From: Lingula anatina
Lineage: Eukaryota; Brachiopoda; Lingulata; Lingulida; Lingulidae
Direction of reading: 5' to 3'
DNA: 55,877 nt
Assembly (NCBI RefSeq): GCF_001039355.2
Contig: NW_019775369.1
Span: 340,959 to 396,835 of the forward strand
The notes beneath the pieces were generated by a model. The model saw only the letters and a list, made by a program, of their open reading frames with translations. It searched no databases and was not told where the DNA came from. Shown here piece by piece: positions 22,974 through 35,171 of this stretch; position 1 is the stretch's first letter; the number at the start of each line of letters is the position of its first letter. The position numbers and the translations under genes are program-made.

Positions 22974-23704
22974 TCCCCGTGAGGAGTCTCACTAGATTAC
23001 TGTCAGATAATCCGGCTTAAATGTCTGTACAGCCTACTACAAGCTGTAAGGGGGTAATTAACTTTCGTGCCCACTCGGCTGACAGATATTTAGCGTGTAC
23101 CCCCAAGGAGTTAGGTCGATCTAGTTGGATCGATCTAATCTCTGGGAATGGGGTCCAGGCCTACCTGTATATTACCTACCCAACTACCAGACTCGGCACC
23201 TAAGGATCCTGAATTAACCGGTATATCGGACCACGCTACCCGTTTTCAAGGTGTGTGTCAGATCGCACTTCGGAGTATCAGCCAGAACACAGACAGGATG
23301 AGCCCTGGCATGCTCGGCTGTCACCTTGATTGGATAGTAAACGATTGTCGTAAAATCGCTATATGATTTTAAAACTGGGTGCATAAATTTGAAAGCTACC
23401 TAGATGAACCTTAGACTGCCACATTAATCTAATACAATGCAAAAAAGCCCTATCAAAAGTGGTTAAAACATTCAGACCGAATGTCGTAAAGTCCCCATAT
23501 ATCCCCATAGACCCCATTTCCAGAGATTAGATCGATCTACTTTAGATCGACCTAACTCCCTGGGGGTTCACGCTAAATAGCTGTCAGCCGGGCGGACACG
23601 AAAGTTAATTACCCCCTTACAGCTTGTAGTAGGCGGGACGGACATTTAAGCCGGATTATCTGACAGTAATCTAGTGAGACTCCCCGCGGGGATAGATCGA
23701 TCTA
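22974..23704. repeat. Palindromic repeat A-B-C ... C'-B'-A'
   Basis: Left arm 22974-23155 and right arm 23510-23704 are inverted copies of each other. They share the AATCGATCTATCCCCG block, CTCACTAGATTACTGTC, GGTAATTAACTTTCGTG and GGAGTTAGGTCGATCTA. Divergence is moderate. The left half of another inverted-repeat element (D) lies between the arms. Confidence 0.6.
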
Positions 23705-23936
23705 AAAGCTCTGGGAATACAGCCATAGAGACAATAAAATAGAGTACTCTAAAGTAAGAGTACAGTTTTAGGTTGTTCAGCCGAGCGAGTCGTGCTACAA
23801 AATTTGTTCTGGGGTATGATACTCCGAAGTGCGATCTGACACACACCTTGAAAACGGGTAGCGTGGTCCGATATACCGGTTAATTCAGGATCCTTAGGTG
23901 CCGAGTCTGGTAGTTGGGTAGGCCTGGGGTCTATGA
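23157..23936. mobile_element. MITE family D with the C'-B'-A' arm nested inside
   Basis: Ends AGGCCTACC..ACTACCAGACTCGGCACC and its inverse at about 23813-23936 define the element. An intact smaller relative is at 51683-51974. The interior here carries the right arm of the A-B-C palindrome, so two inverted-repeat elements are interleaved. Confidence 0.55.
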
Positions 23937-26900
23937 TTATCATGGTGCTTTTCTCAACCAAATTTGCCATCACCATCCCAGTGAACTATAACAATGTTGC
24001 CTTTGACAAAAAAAAAAAAAAAACTGATTTAATGACGGCCTAGAGATGTATGGGAAATACAACCCGACTAAACGATATTCAGGGGTAATCCCAGAAAGGA
24101 TGAGAATTTTGAACTAACATTTAGCAACTAACTGACTATTGTTTTCCAAAGGCCTCTTTGCTATCGTTAGGTTGATAGTAATTGGTATCCAGAAATAGCT
24201 CTGTGTACTTGAACCTAGCAATCTCTCATGGTGTCTGGAGATGCATGCGCCACTATATTGGGCGTGCATGATCGTTATCTGAGCACTTTTAGGTTTTTTA
24301 TCGGCACTGAATATTTACCTCCGCCCAAAAAGTATGTTTTGGTCCTGTTAGTTCAACTATTAGTTCATATAACTCTTTGATTAGTTATAGCATTTTCATC
24401 CGTTAGCAACATTATGCAAAAAAAAAAAAAAAAAAAAAGAATAGATCAGAATTTGACCAAGACAGAAATGGTAAAACTTTGGCGTGACCCAAATTGCCCT
24501 TTACACAAACGTACATGAGGAAAACGCGACACATAGATACTTTGTTTGCGTCCGTATTCCCTGTCCGTCCTATCACGCATGCGCCATAACATCCGCCTCC
24601 TGGTTTCCCATGAATACGTAATACTCAGTCTGATGCAAAGTGCGTAATTTATCCATACATATAATAAATCAATTATAATAAAATATTATATAAAGCAATA
24701 ACAAATTTATAGACTGCATCCGCCCACTGCAATAAAGGACAACTAGCATAACCAATAACAGGGTGCATCTATCAAAATACATGAGGCTTTTGTCGTGGCG
24801 ATTTACTATTAAGATTTCAGATCTTATTGGTGAAATGCACGTGGTTTCTGCCGGTATGTGTGTGTCGCAGGCCAGATCCAAAATTAGTCTAGTCAAGAAT
24901 TGCTCTAGACCAGATCCCATTTCAGTCTTTGCATTGTTAAAACCAGAATCAGCCAATGGAATTATTGACCAAGCAATTTACAGGTGAGCTGCCAGCTTGT
25001 TTGTATGACGTGTGTAATTAAATTAAATTGGTCATAGATCAAGGTACATAGAACAAGGTACATAGATCAAGGGAGAGAAGAGACGTTTTATTTAAGAACT
25101 AGTTTACAAAAATCAAGAATTTTAATAAGTTACACCATGTGTATAAAGAAAAAATCCAAGAAACCTCAGGGTCAGCAACAAATTTTTAATACCAAGAGTG
25201 AAAACGGAGCGTTTTAAATGACCCTTTATAATGCACAGTCTTTTAAATTTCATGTAAAATACTGCTCCGAATTGTCTTACAAGTCTTGTTTAAAGATATA
25301 GTCTTTTAGTTTATATTTTTAGTTACTTTCAAATACCCGTATGATTTTATTTATGATTAATTGTAAAACTTCAANAGCCGGATTATCTGACAGTAATCTA
25401 GTGAGACTCCCCGCGGGGATAGATCGATCTAAAAGCTCTGGGAATACAGCCATAGAGACAATAAAATAGAGTACTCTAAAGTAAGAGTACAGTTTTAGGT
25501 TGTTCAGCCGAGCGAGTCGTGCTACAAAATTTGTTCTGGGGTATGATACTCCGAAGTGCGATCTGACACACACCTTGAAAACGGGTAGCGTGGTCCGATA
25601 TACCGGTTAATTCAGGATCCTTAGGTGCCGAGTCTGGTAGTTGGGTAGGCCTGGGGTCTATGATTATCATGGTGCTTTTCTCAACCAAATTTGCCATCAC
25701 CATCCCAGTGAACTATAACAATGTTGCCTTTGACAAAAAAAAAAAAAAAACTGATTTAATGACGGCCTAGAGATGTATGGGAAATACAACCCGACTAAAC
25801 GATATTCAGGGGTAATCCCAGAAAGGATGAGAATTTTGAACTAACATTTAGCAACTAACTGACTATTGTTTTCCAAAGGCCTCTTTGCTATCGTTAGGTT
25901 GATAGTAATTGGTATCCAGAAATAGCTCTGTGTACTTGAACCTAGCAATCTCTCATGGTGTCTGGAGATGCATGCGCCACTATATTGGGCGTGCATGATC
26001 GTTATCTGAGCACTTTTAGGTTTTTTATCGGCACTGAATATTTACCTCCGCCCAAAAAGTATGTTTTGGTCCTGTTAGTTCAACTATTAGTTCATATAAC
26101 TCTTTGATTAGTTATAGCATTTTCATCCGTTAGCAACATTATGCAAAAAAAAAAAAAAAAAAAAAGAATAGATCAGAATTTGACCAAGACAGAAATGGTA
26201 AAACTTTGGCGTGACCCAAATTGCCCTTTACACAAACGTACATGAGGAAAACGCGACACATAGATACTTTGTTTGCGTCCGTATTCCCTGTCCGTCCTAT
26301 CACGCATGCGCCATAACATCCGCCTCCTGGTTTCCCATGAATACGTAATACTCAGTCTGATGCAAAGTGCGTAATTTATCCATACATATAATAAATCAAT
26401 TATAATAAAATATTATATAAAGCAATAACAAATTTATAGACTGCATCCGCCCACTGCAATAAAGGACAACTAGCATAACCAATAACAGGGTGCATCTATC
26501 AAAATACATGAGGCTTTTGTCGTGGCGATTTACTATTAAGATTTCAGATCTTATTGGTGAAATGCACGTGGTTTCTGCCGGTATGTGTGTGTCGCAGGCC
26601 AGATCCAAAATTAGTCTAGTCAAGAATTGCTCTAGACCAGATCCCATTTCAGTCTTTGCATTGTTAAAACCAGAATCAGCCAATGGAATTATTGACCAAG
26701 CAATTTACAGGTGAGCTGCCAGCTTGTTTGTATGACGTGTGTAATTAAATTAAATTGGTCATAGATCAAGGTACATAGAACAAGGTACATAGATCAAGGG
26801 AGAGAAGAGACGTTTTATTTAAGAACTAGTTTACAAAAATCAAGAATTTTAATAAGTTACACCATGTGTATAAAGAAAAAATCCAAGAAACCTCAGGGTC

Positions 26901-27098
26901 AGCAACAAATTTTTAATACCAAGAGTGAAAACGGAGCGTTTTAAATGACCCTTTATAATGCACAGTCTTTTAAATTTCATGTAAAATACTGCTCCGAATT
27001 GTCTTACAAGTCTTGTTTAAAGATATAGTCTTTTAGTTTATATTTTTAGTTACTTTCAAATACCCGTATGATTTTATTTATGATTAATTGTAAAACTT
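23652..27098. repeat. 1.72-kb tandem duplication across a single n (probably an assembly artefact)
   Basis: Bases 23652-25374 and 25376 to about 27098 appear identical throughout, including the A-runs near 24008 and 25735, with an offset of 1727. The only thing between them is one n at 25375. The second copy continues past the point where the first stops (AACTTCAA|CCTTTGG). That is what two contigs with an unmerged overlap would look like. Confidence 0.85.
25070..25374 (+). mobile_element. LINE 3' tail (copy 1)
   Basis: Matches the 3' end of the LINE remnant at 45720-46106 (GACGTTTTATTTAAGAACT, TTACACCATSTGT, GGGTCAGCAACAAATTTTTA, GGAGCGTTTT). It is cut by the contig-junction n. No reverse transcriptase is preserved upstream. 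Confidence 0.6.
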
Positions 27099-27165
27099 CA
27101 ACCTTTGGGTTGCGATTCTAGCAAACAAAGTGTCATTATTATTATTAATATTATATTATCAAATT
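26797..27165 (+). mobile_element. LINE 3' tail (copy 2) ending in (ATT)n
   Basis: Same tail as at 25070-25374 but complete. It ends AACTTCAACCTTTGGGTTG, then a short A-rich segment and an ATT/TTA tract. The matching arrangement at 46040-46106 shows that this LINE family ends in a TTA microsatellite. Confidence 0.6.
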
Positions 27166-27802
27166 ATTATTATTATATCACGTGAAACTTAAATATGGCA
27201 AATAAGATAAATTGTTTTATTTTATGTGGTTTGTAAAAACATTTGATGAATCCACCTTTTTATATACATTTAAATAAAAAGTATTTAGATTGATTAAAAT
27301 ATTTGGTAAAGGAATGTTAATTTCTTTAAAGGTGTGACGTATAGTTAGCAATGTTTCATTTATATTAATTTAAGTAAAGCATTTCTATTTTCTCAAATAT
27401 ATACTGCTTATTTAATTGTAGTAAAGTGGATTTAATCAAGTGAAAAAAATATTGAACTCAGTAATTATTTTTTCACTTTCTGACATCTTAACCTACCAGT
27501 ACGGCAATGTGAACATTGGTAAAATTATTTTGTCAGGACATAATGCGTTTTTATAAAAATGTAAGATCTGGATTTGATTACTTAACAAATCCAATTCACA
27601 GTATGTAATATACTGGGTTCAATGAGTTTATAGCTGATCTATAGAATTTCCCCTTCAGTTTGCCTGATTACTAACAAGATGTCCCTGTAAATAGTTTAGC
27701 TATTACGTGGCAGACAGTTCAGACTTTTCCTTGTACCCTTCATGTTTTCTTAAGAAATTACAGAGAATTCTAAAAAGTTGTACAAAATATTGATGACCAG
27801 GG

Positions 27803-28681
27803 CCCGGTTTCATCAAGACTGGATAGGCTATCCTATGACATTATGACATTATGACATTATCCAAGGTATAAATCTTATATCATCTAGAAAGTTATCATCT
27901 GTATAAGTTTGTTTCACAAAGGCTGGATAAACAACATGATAGTAATCCAGTGGATAAAAATTTATCCAATATCACATTTGGAAAAACACATTCCCACAAT
28001 GCAACTGGTTGCTATAAACATTGTAAAAGCCATAATAGTTGCTAACAAAAAACTGATCTATACCATATTTGGAAAATAAATTACTCACAGTAAGGAATAT
28101 AAATGTATTTCAAAAAGGTACATTCATTTAAATAATAGGAATAATATCTACAGGATATTTTATGTTGTTTGATAAGGCAAAACTGTCAGTATCAAAACAG
28201 AGCTCATTGCATTAGTTGTGCCTCATGTAATGTTAACAATTTGCGATGGAAGAAAAAGGTCGTGACATAGTTTTAACAAAATGCTCACTTGGCACGTTTG
28301 GCAGATTCTGTCAATAGCAATGTAGAATTTGTCGTCAATTTAAAATGTATGTTTTTAGTAAAATAAAGCAGGGGTTATGTCATCTTCCATCAAGTCTGTT
28401 ATGTAATCAATAGAGGCCTTGCTGACGCGCAACCTCCCAATGGATTCATTATCAGTCAAAGCGTCAAAAATAAACACACCTCTTCTGAAAGTTCTCTCTC
28501 TAAGCGTTCTACGTCAGTGAAATTTCATAGATTTTACTACCAGACCAAGCAGGTTCGCCATTTTGGATGATGTAACAGCATGATAGCAGATTTATGCAAC
28601 CTTTTTCGAGTGGACAACTTTTTTTTCTCTGGATAAGCTGATTTATCCCCTGGATAACGCTATCCAGCCTTAATGAAACCG
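27803..28681. mobile_element. ~880-bp element with TIR CCGGTTTCATCAAGACTGGATAG
   Basis: The left end CCCGGTTTCATCAAGACTGG and the right end CTATCCAGCCTTAATGAAACC are inverted with two mismatches. Several GGATAA/TTATCC subterminal repeats lie inside both ends. No transposase is seen. Non-autonomous DNA transposon. Confidence 0.6.
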
Positions 28682-28889
28682 TTTTTTTTTTTTCTTAAAC
28701 CTGTAGCTTTAATAATATATGTTCCTTTACTATATGTTTTAATAAATATAAATGCATTTTATTTTAATATCTATTCACTAGTCTTTAAAAAAGCATAATC
28801 GGAGTTGATTTTAAAACTAAAGTTCATTTGCTAGACCTGTAGGCTCAATGTGATATACTTTGGCCTATAACATCCATGATTTTATTACA

Positions 28890-29055
28890 TATGCCATACA
28901 AAAACTGACAGCTCACCTGTAAATTACTTGGTCAATAAATATGCTCATAATGGTTTTAACAATGCAAAGACCCAACTGGTATCTGGTGTAGGTCAGTTAG
29001 TAAGTGGACTAGAATGGGATCTAACCTGTGGCATATGCATGTCACATAATACTTG
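28890..29055 (-). repeat. Diverged inverted copy of the 24830-24995 sequence
   Basis: CAGCTCACCTGTAAATTACT, TTGGTCAATAA, GGTTTTAACAATGCAAAGAC and TGGGATCTA align in reverse with 24830-25000. No coding function is evident. Confidence 0.45.
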
Positions 29056-30718
29056 TACTTTGACACCCTCTCTCGGCATATAACTTGAACATTTGCGGTG
29101 CAGCTCCAGTCTTTCTGGAATATACTGCTCAAGGACTTTGTATTAACTGTCTCTCACATATTTTGACCCTACAATTATAACTCCATTTAACACATGATGG
29201 TGAGTACTAGATGTGATTACTTAACTCTGCCTCGGCAGAGCGCTGCGCTTTCCCTGAGTACTTTGCTAGTGCTCTATCATGGTTAAAGCCAAACACAACC
29301 CTCGTGGCTTCACCTAAACGTGGAAATTACTCATGCATTGTCTCGCCTGCGGTTCGACAATACACTCACAATATTTGATGTGCAGCCCTCTACTGGGTAT
29401 AACATGAATGCAACGCAAATTGAGATCGCACGCAAACATAACGATCGATCGTTATTTGCGATGGTGACTGCACCCACGTAATATTTGCGTGTCCGGAAGT
29501 ACAATTATATTTAAGTTCGATTGCCGCACAAAGTGAAGACGCCAAAATACAATAACATATACAGGGGGTAATGGGATTTTATTTGATTATGATGGTAATC
29601 AAGAGATTGTTTTAATTTATAGGAATATCACAATTACAAAAACTGTCATTTGAAGTGTTTGGCACCAACAAAATGTCAAAAACAACTCAATAAGCGACAC
29701 AATTATTGATACATTGGTGAGTAGTGTTCAGTCTCACAATAACAGACACTGAAGAAGGTCACGGTGTGACCGAATGCTATGTTTTTGCTTTTCCATTTTG
29801 TGTAGAATTTATGATTATCAATAGACTTCACAGATCTATTTTCATCAGCAAAAAACAAATAATATATTAAATGTTTTAATTCAATGATTTTATAAAATGT
29901 TCATCGGTATTTTTGGGGGGTCTTTAATGGAATAATATTCTATATACACAGCATTCTTCACATGAAAATTTACCGCAAGTTTTTTTTTTCTTTTTTTATA
30001 AGAGATACCGAGTGACCAAGTCTTTTATAAGCCACCATGCTTTGTTAAATGCTATTATGAGTAGCACCCCAAACTTGTTGCCATGTTTAATTACATTAAA
30101 GACACTATAAAATGACGAATTATGCGTGCGCAAAGGGAATTGGGACTGGATTAACTCGTCGCAAATAATAGCCTCGAAACTAACGGTGATATCGCTATTT
30201 CCACTCGGTCGCATTTGCACGATGCATTCGAAATACGGGGCCCTAGTGACACCTTCAGGAGCCAGCAGGCTTAATTTGGGGGTTTAACTAAACTCTACAA
30301 AGGCTTTTCTCTTGCGACTTTGATATTTTTTATATGTACGGTGAAAGCACTTCACTTATCCATTGCAATTGAGCTTTACCAAAACACTTTGTTTTTATAC
30401 TAATAAATCTAAAATGAATTTTGTCGATTATAGTGAGAGAGGGAGGGTTAAATGTTAATTTCCTTCTTCCTTTTTTTTTTTTTTTTTTTTTGTATACTTA
30501 TAAATATTAAATTAATTTTGTAGATAATCGTAGTTTAGATGGGTAAAATACATTTGTATATCAATACATCTTTAGTAACTTGCGAGGATAATAGTGAGAC
30601 GTTAGGTGAAAAATTTTTTTATTATTAATTATTTAATTTACTTTGTAGATTGCCATGACCATGCATCTATATACAGAGGACATACTGCAATAGAGATACT
30701 GCTAGGAACAATTAAACC
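29056..30718. other. No gene recognised; region upstream of the IAP gene
   Basis: A+T-rich sequence with a poly-T tract near 30472-30492. It should contain the promoter and 5' UTR of the gene starting at 30719, but I see no convincing TATA box or upstream exon. Confidence 0.4.
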
Positions 30719-31536
30719 ATGGCACGGCTTTTATCTGGATGTTTCGGGTCACCTGATGCAAAGTACATGTTTGAAAAAGAAAGAATAGCAAGTTTTAGAA
30801 CATGGCCAGGAAAAGCCAAATGCTTGCCACTGGCATCTGCGGGGTTTTCTTACACAGGCAGTGCAGACGAGGTGATATGTTTTAGCTGTCGAGGTAGAAT
30901 AAGTAACTGGAAAGAGAGTGATCGTCCTTTCCAGACACACCGCTTTTACTTTCCACATTGCAAACATGTGACTGGCCACGACTCTGGGGACGTTCCATTG
31001 TATGACCGCTTGCCCCAAAATGAAGGAAACGACCCATTTCCAAACCTGGCTTCAGGTAGAACACAAAGGGAATCAAACGAAACAGATATCCGAGACCCTG
31101 GCCAGAGCTCTGATAGCCTCACGAACGACCGTTGTTCACTAACTCCTCTTTTGGAGCAGGTTTATGGTCACCGTCCTCCGTGCAGTGATGGTATGAATGC
31201 GGAAGGAACCTCTACAAAAAGCACCAGCTTTGTATTGGCAGAACAACAGAAAGAACCCGAACCGTCTTCAGAACGGCAGGTACAGTTAGAAACACCATCG
31301 GATACCCGAGAGGTGATCAATAGCCAAATATCTGGTAACCAAAGACTCTCGAAACCTCACTACCAGGGTGGTATGCCCCAGCCAGGGCTCGATTACATGG
31401 CGCCAAATCAACATGCTACGAGTAAGTAGTATCAAGGCAGAGATCTTGTTCGTTTTTGTACATCTGTAATTAACTTAAGGCACTACGACTACTACTACTG
31501 CTAATACTACTGCTACTACTACTACTGCTGCTGCTG

Positions 31537-31573
<37 letters not shown>

Positions 31574-33236
31574 AGGGTGGGAAATATTCAGTAGTATTTT
31601 AATGACGCGGATGCTTTATAATACAACAACCATGCATAATCAGTTAAATAAAATAGCTTGACACGTACATTTATTTGATTAAATCTTACTTCTTTTCAAG
31701 TGATAAAAGTGCCCCATGTTCTGTTTGCGTCTCTTACTCCCTCTACCAGCTTTTCATGTCAACTATTTTTCTCTCCCCTGATGCACTTTCTTCCTTTCTC
31801 TCTCTCATAGAAGTTGGTGCAAAAGAGAAAGAACCAGAATGATATGTAAGGATACTGTTACAAATGTTTTTGAATATACTGGTACAAAAATTGCTGTTAT
31901 GTGGTTATATAACGGTTTTGCCGAGTACATAATTCATCATTGGCTTTGTGTCCATGTTAACTTAAAATAAAACCTATGACAGGTCACAACAAATAAACCA
32001 TTTACATATTACACCGTTATTATAGGTTCTAATGAGGATGTGCAGTTCTCGTCGTGTCATGTGGATCCCGGACAAGCGGTACATACACCTACACCGAGCC
32101 ACCCAGATATGATCTGCGGCACTGCCACATCTGTTTATGTACAAGAAACACAACATGTAAGTCCCCAAACTGAAATATAAATCAATAAATAAGTCAATAA
32201 ATTAATAGATAAGATAATTAATTGGTGCAGAATTCCTTTACGGGGGGCGAAATAGTTGGCGTGGGTGGCGGGACTATATATATATAAATATATATATATA
32301 TATTCAGTATTATTCCCTTATATATATTTAAAGGCACAGGAGACAAGCATCTCAGCTGCGTCACATGGAGATGGTATGGATGAGGATGTGAGACTTGCAG
32401 CTGAAATAAAATTACCCACAAATTCAGGAGCCCCGACAACAAGCCCCCATCGAATTCGTGCTGACGCATACATACAAACAGACAACGGTAAGTGATACAG
32501 AATGAAGCGCACACAGAAATGACTGGGGCAGATCTTTGTTAGTGTAGACCGCTGTAGGGCAGCTTGGAAAGATAAATATGTGATGAAATAGATTTTACTT
32601 GTAAAATGTAATTATACAAATTAACAAAGAAAAACGATTAAAATGGTCACAGTGTACATACATGTAAATTAACCAATTAAAATATAACATGACTACATTG
32701 GAGATTGGGAAATGGTTCATGACGAAAACAGAAACATTAATTTAGCTATATACCTTCACCAAGTATCTCGTAAGCTGTTTGTCTCTTGGTTCTTCAATTT
32801 CCATTACAAATGACCCATTTTTACCTAATTGACATCTCGAACCTTTAGGTGGCTGTCGGTATCTAAACATACATGTTTACACACTGCGCTGGCAAAAGTT
32901 TTTACACCAAGGAGTTGTACACTAATTACTATATCACAATAGGATAAGACAATATTAACCAATCGCTATCCAATGTGATCTGCTCATTACTGCTTTAACA
33001 AAGATAGATATGGGTATTAGCTTTATTATACTTACCGTTTACTGTTTACAGATTACGTAAAGGACGAGAGCGAATCCTTGAAAAAGGAAAAACGGTGCAA
33101 AATATGCTTCGATGCAGACTGCGAAGGGGTTTTTATACCTTGTTACCATATGGTAGCGTGTGAGTTGTGCGGACCAAAATTGAAGATATGTCCCTTTTGC
33201 AGAAAGGAAGTGACATGGAGGAAAGTTCATTTGTAA
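30719..33236 (+). CDS. IAP-like protein: one BIR plus C-terminal RING (E3 ubiquitin ligase)
   Basis: Exons 30719-31421, 32026-32156, 32334-32487 and 33052-33236; GT-AG junctions and phases agree, giving about 390 residues. The ATG has a strong context (ACCATGG). Residues about 20-85 form a BIR: FRTWP, LASAGFSYTG, DEVICFSC, then W..SDRP..TH..YFPHC supply the zinc-binding CxxC..H..C. A polar, low-complexity linker of about 240 residues follows with no further domain. The last exon encodes a C3HC4 RING: CKIC, PCYHMVACELC, CPFC, ending eight residues after the last cysteine, as in BIRC-family IAPs. Such proteins bind caspases or IAP-binding-motif proteins through the BIR and ubiquitinate partners through the RING. 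Caspase inhibition cannot be read from the sequence. Gene looks intact. Confidence 0.92.
31487..31574. repeat. (CTA)n/(CTG)n microsatellite
   Basis: Impure trinucleotide tract in the first intron of the IAP gene, about 65 bases after the splice donor. Confidence 0.9.
32275..32331. repeat. (TA)n tract beside an acceptor
   Basis: Interrupted TA repeat directly before the third IAP exon. The polypyrimidine tract of that acceptor is weak (TATATTTAAAG). Confidence 0.7.
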
Positions 33237-33787
33237 CATGCATCGAGAGATCCCATTAGCGAGACAAGTCATCGAGAACGAACCCACCCACGTCTTTTCC
33301 TTTAAGTATAGGCCAAACTTTATGACATTATTACAGCACGTCACGTGGTCATTTAAGAAAGATAGGTTTAAACAATTCCATATTAAAGTACATGATAATG
33401 GTCTCCTTGCCTGATGAGATTGCAGAATCTCCGACACGTCGCCGTCACACTTCAGCTTCAAAGGGGTTCATACACACATTATTAGGTAGCCATCAAATCG
33501 CTCCAGATCAGAGTAGTTTACAGGTTTTTTAGAGTGAAGACCCTCAGAGGTGCCGTTTCTGCCATTCTCATGTCTGGCAATATGGTGAGTATTTATGTTT
33601 ACCAGTATACGTCGACTTTATGTTGTCTGGTAGAAATTATAACATATCTCCATTTTTATGCTCTTGAGATATTGTCGGTTGAACTTTATATTTACATGTC
33701 ATGCTTTGAAATCCGCATGCAGTAAGGTTATGCTCATGAAAAAGTACACTATTTGTTGAAATAGTCAAGTGAGATTTCCACAAAATG

Positions 33788-34215
33788 TGAATAGTAGGGG
33801 CATTTTTGGGTGAAAGTTGGGAACCAGGCTTATTAGCATAATTTTGGCATGCTGAATCCGATTTACCCGGTTCCCAAGCGAAATATTGCATTTTTAACGC
33901 TCTAATTTGCAAAAAAAAAAAAAAAAAAAAAAAATGGCCGCCAGATTTCCAATTTTCTGCAATATCTCTGTAATTAGACAGGCGAATATGACAAATGAAG
34001 TGTCCTTACCTATATTTTCAGGGTCGAGGAACATCATTAAGATTTTTTTGTTAGAATTAGGTTTACCCAGTTTTCCTAAATATGCAAATTAGAACCGCCA
34101 TTACTGAAAAACCGTTTTACTTCTGTATCTCTTTAACTAGGCAAGCAAACATGGCACATGAAGTGCCCACACCCATGTTTTCAGGGTCAAGGAAAGTGGT
34201 TAAGACATTTTCACT
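33788..34215. repeat. Left arm of a ~430-bp inverted repeat
   Basis: GGGCATTTTTGGGTRAAAGT, GAACCAGGCTTATTAGCATA, a poly-A tract before TGGCCGCCAGATTTC, and TGAAGTGCCCACACC all recur inverted at 38866-39275, with roughly 90% or higher identity by eye. The span between the arms is about 4.65 kb. Confidence 0.8.
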
Positions 34216-35131
34216 ATAACCAAATCTGTAATATGTGCTACACTGTCACACTGTTGCAATTATTCGAATTTGAATTGAATTTGGCGATTAAATACTGTGC
34301 TGCCATTGGGATGTAAACATTGGACCACACAATTGCCCCTTTTACCTAGAAAAATGTGATTCCCTTATTAATGCAATGGAGGGATTTACTGAATCTAGTA
34401 ATTCATGTGATGCAATCTAGTAATTCATGTGACATTTAATATAGTAGTAATAATGAGCTTATTGAGCACTAAATGATATGAATGCATTTGCAGGCTCACT
34501 AGACTACATTATTTACACAATATATGAGAATATACATTTATATATGGAATTTTTTTCAAACATATTTTCTTTGATTTTTCCCCATCTGTTAGTAATGAAT
34601 GAAAAGAACACTTGTTGTCATGTTTTGATATGGCTTTAATAAAGCATCCTGTGACAATACATCATCAAAAATTTAATTCAAATATTCAAATCGGCATTAT
34701 AAACAGCACATGGGTAATTTTATAGCGGATAACAACAAGGTACTGAATTCTTATGAACTCAATGTTATCAAAAAATATCAGGTGGAAAGGATTTTCTCTT
34801 AAACCAAAGAATCATCAAGACAAATTTAAAAAATGGAAAAAGTTAATATTGAGTGCAGCCTCGACTGGAAGCCTGCGGACTCTGATTCGGCTATCGCGGC
34901 AGTGGAGCTCAAGCCTTGCCTCGACTCTTAAAACCACAAGAACCCAGTGCTGTTGCTGGAACCGGTAATGGTGTCTAGCCCACCGTTGAGGCAGACGTTG
35001 GTGTTACTCTGTTAATAGAGGCTTCATTTGAGGTCGCCTAGCGTGGTAATTGGCTAAAAGTAGCCTTGCGTTCACTTGGGTTCCAGAAACACGCTTTTGA
35101 ATGGTAATTTGCCACTCATTTTGTAGAGCAC

Positions 35132-35171
<40 letters not shown>

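Noticed and set aside
24669-26714. Paired 95- and 74-codon frames repeated at offset 1727
   Set aside because: They repeat because the DNA is duplicated across the n at 25375; neither shows recognisable motifs or splice context.
29760-29800. Possible tRNA or small RNA near GGTCACGGTGTGACC
   Set aside because: Only a short palindrome; no cloverleaf or internal promoter boxes could be assembled.
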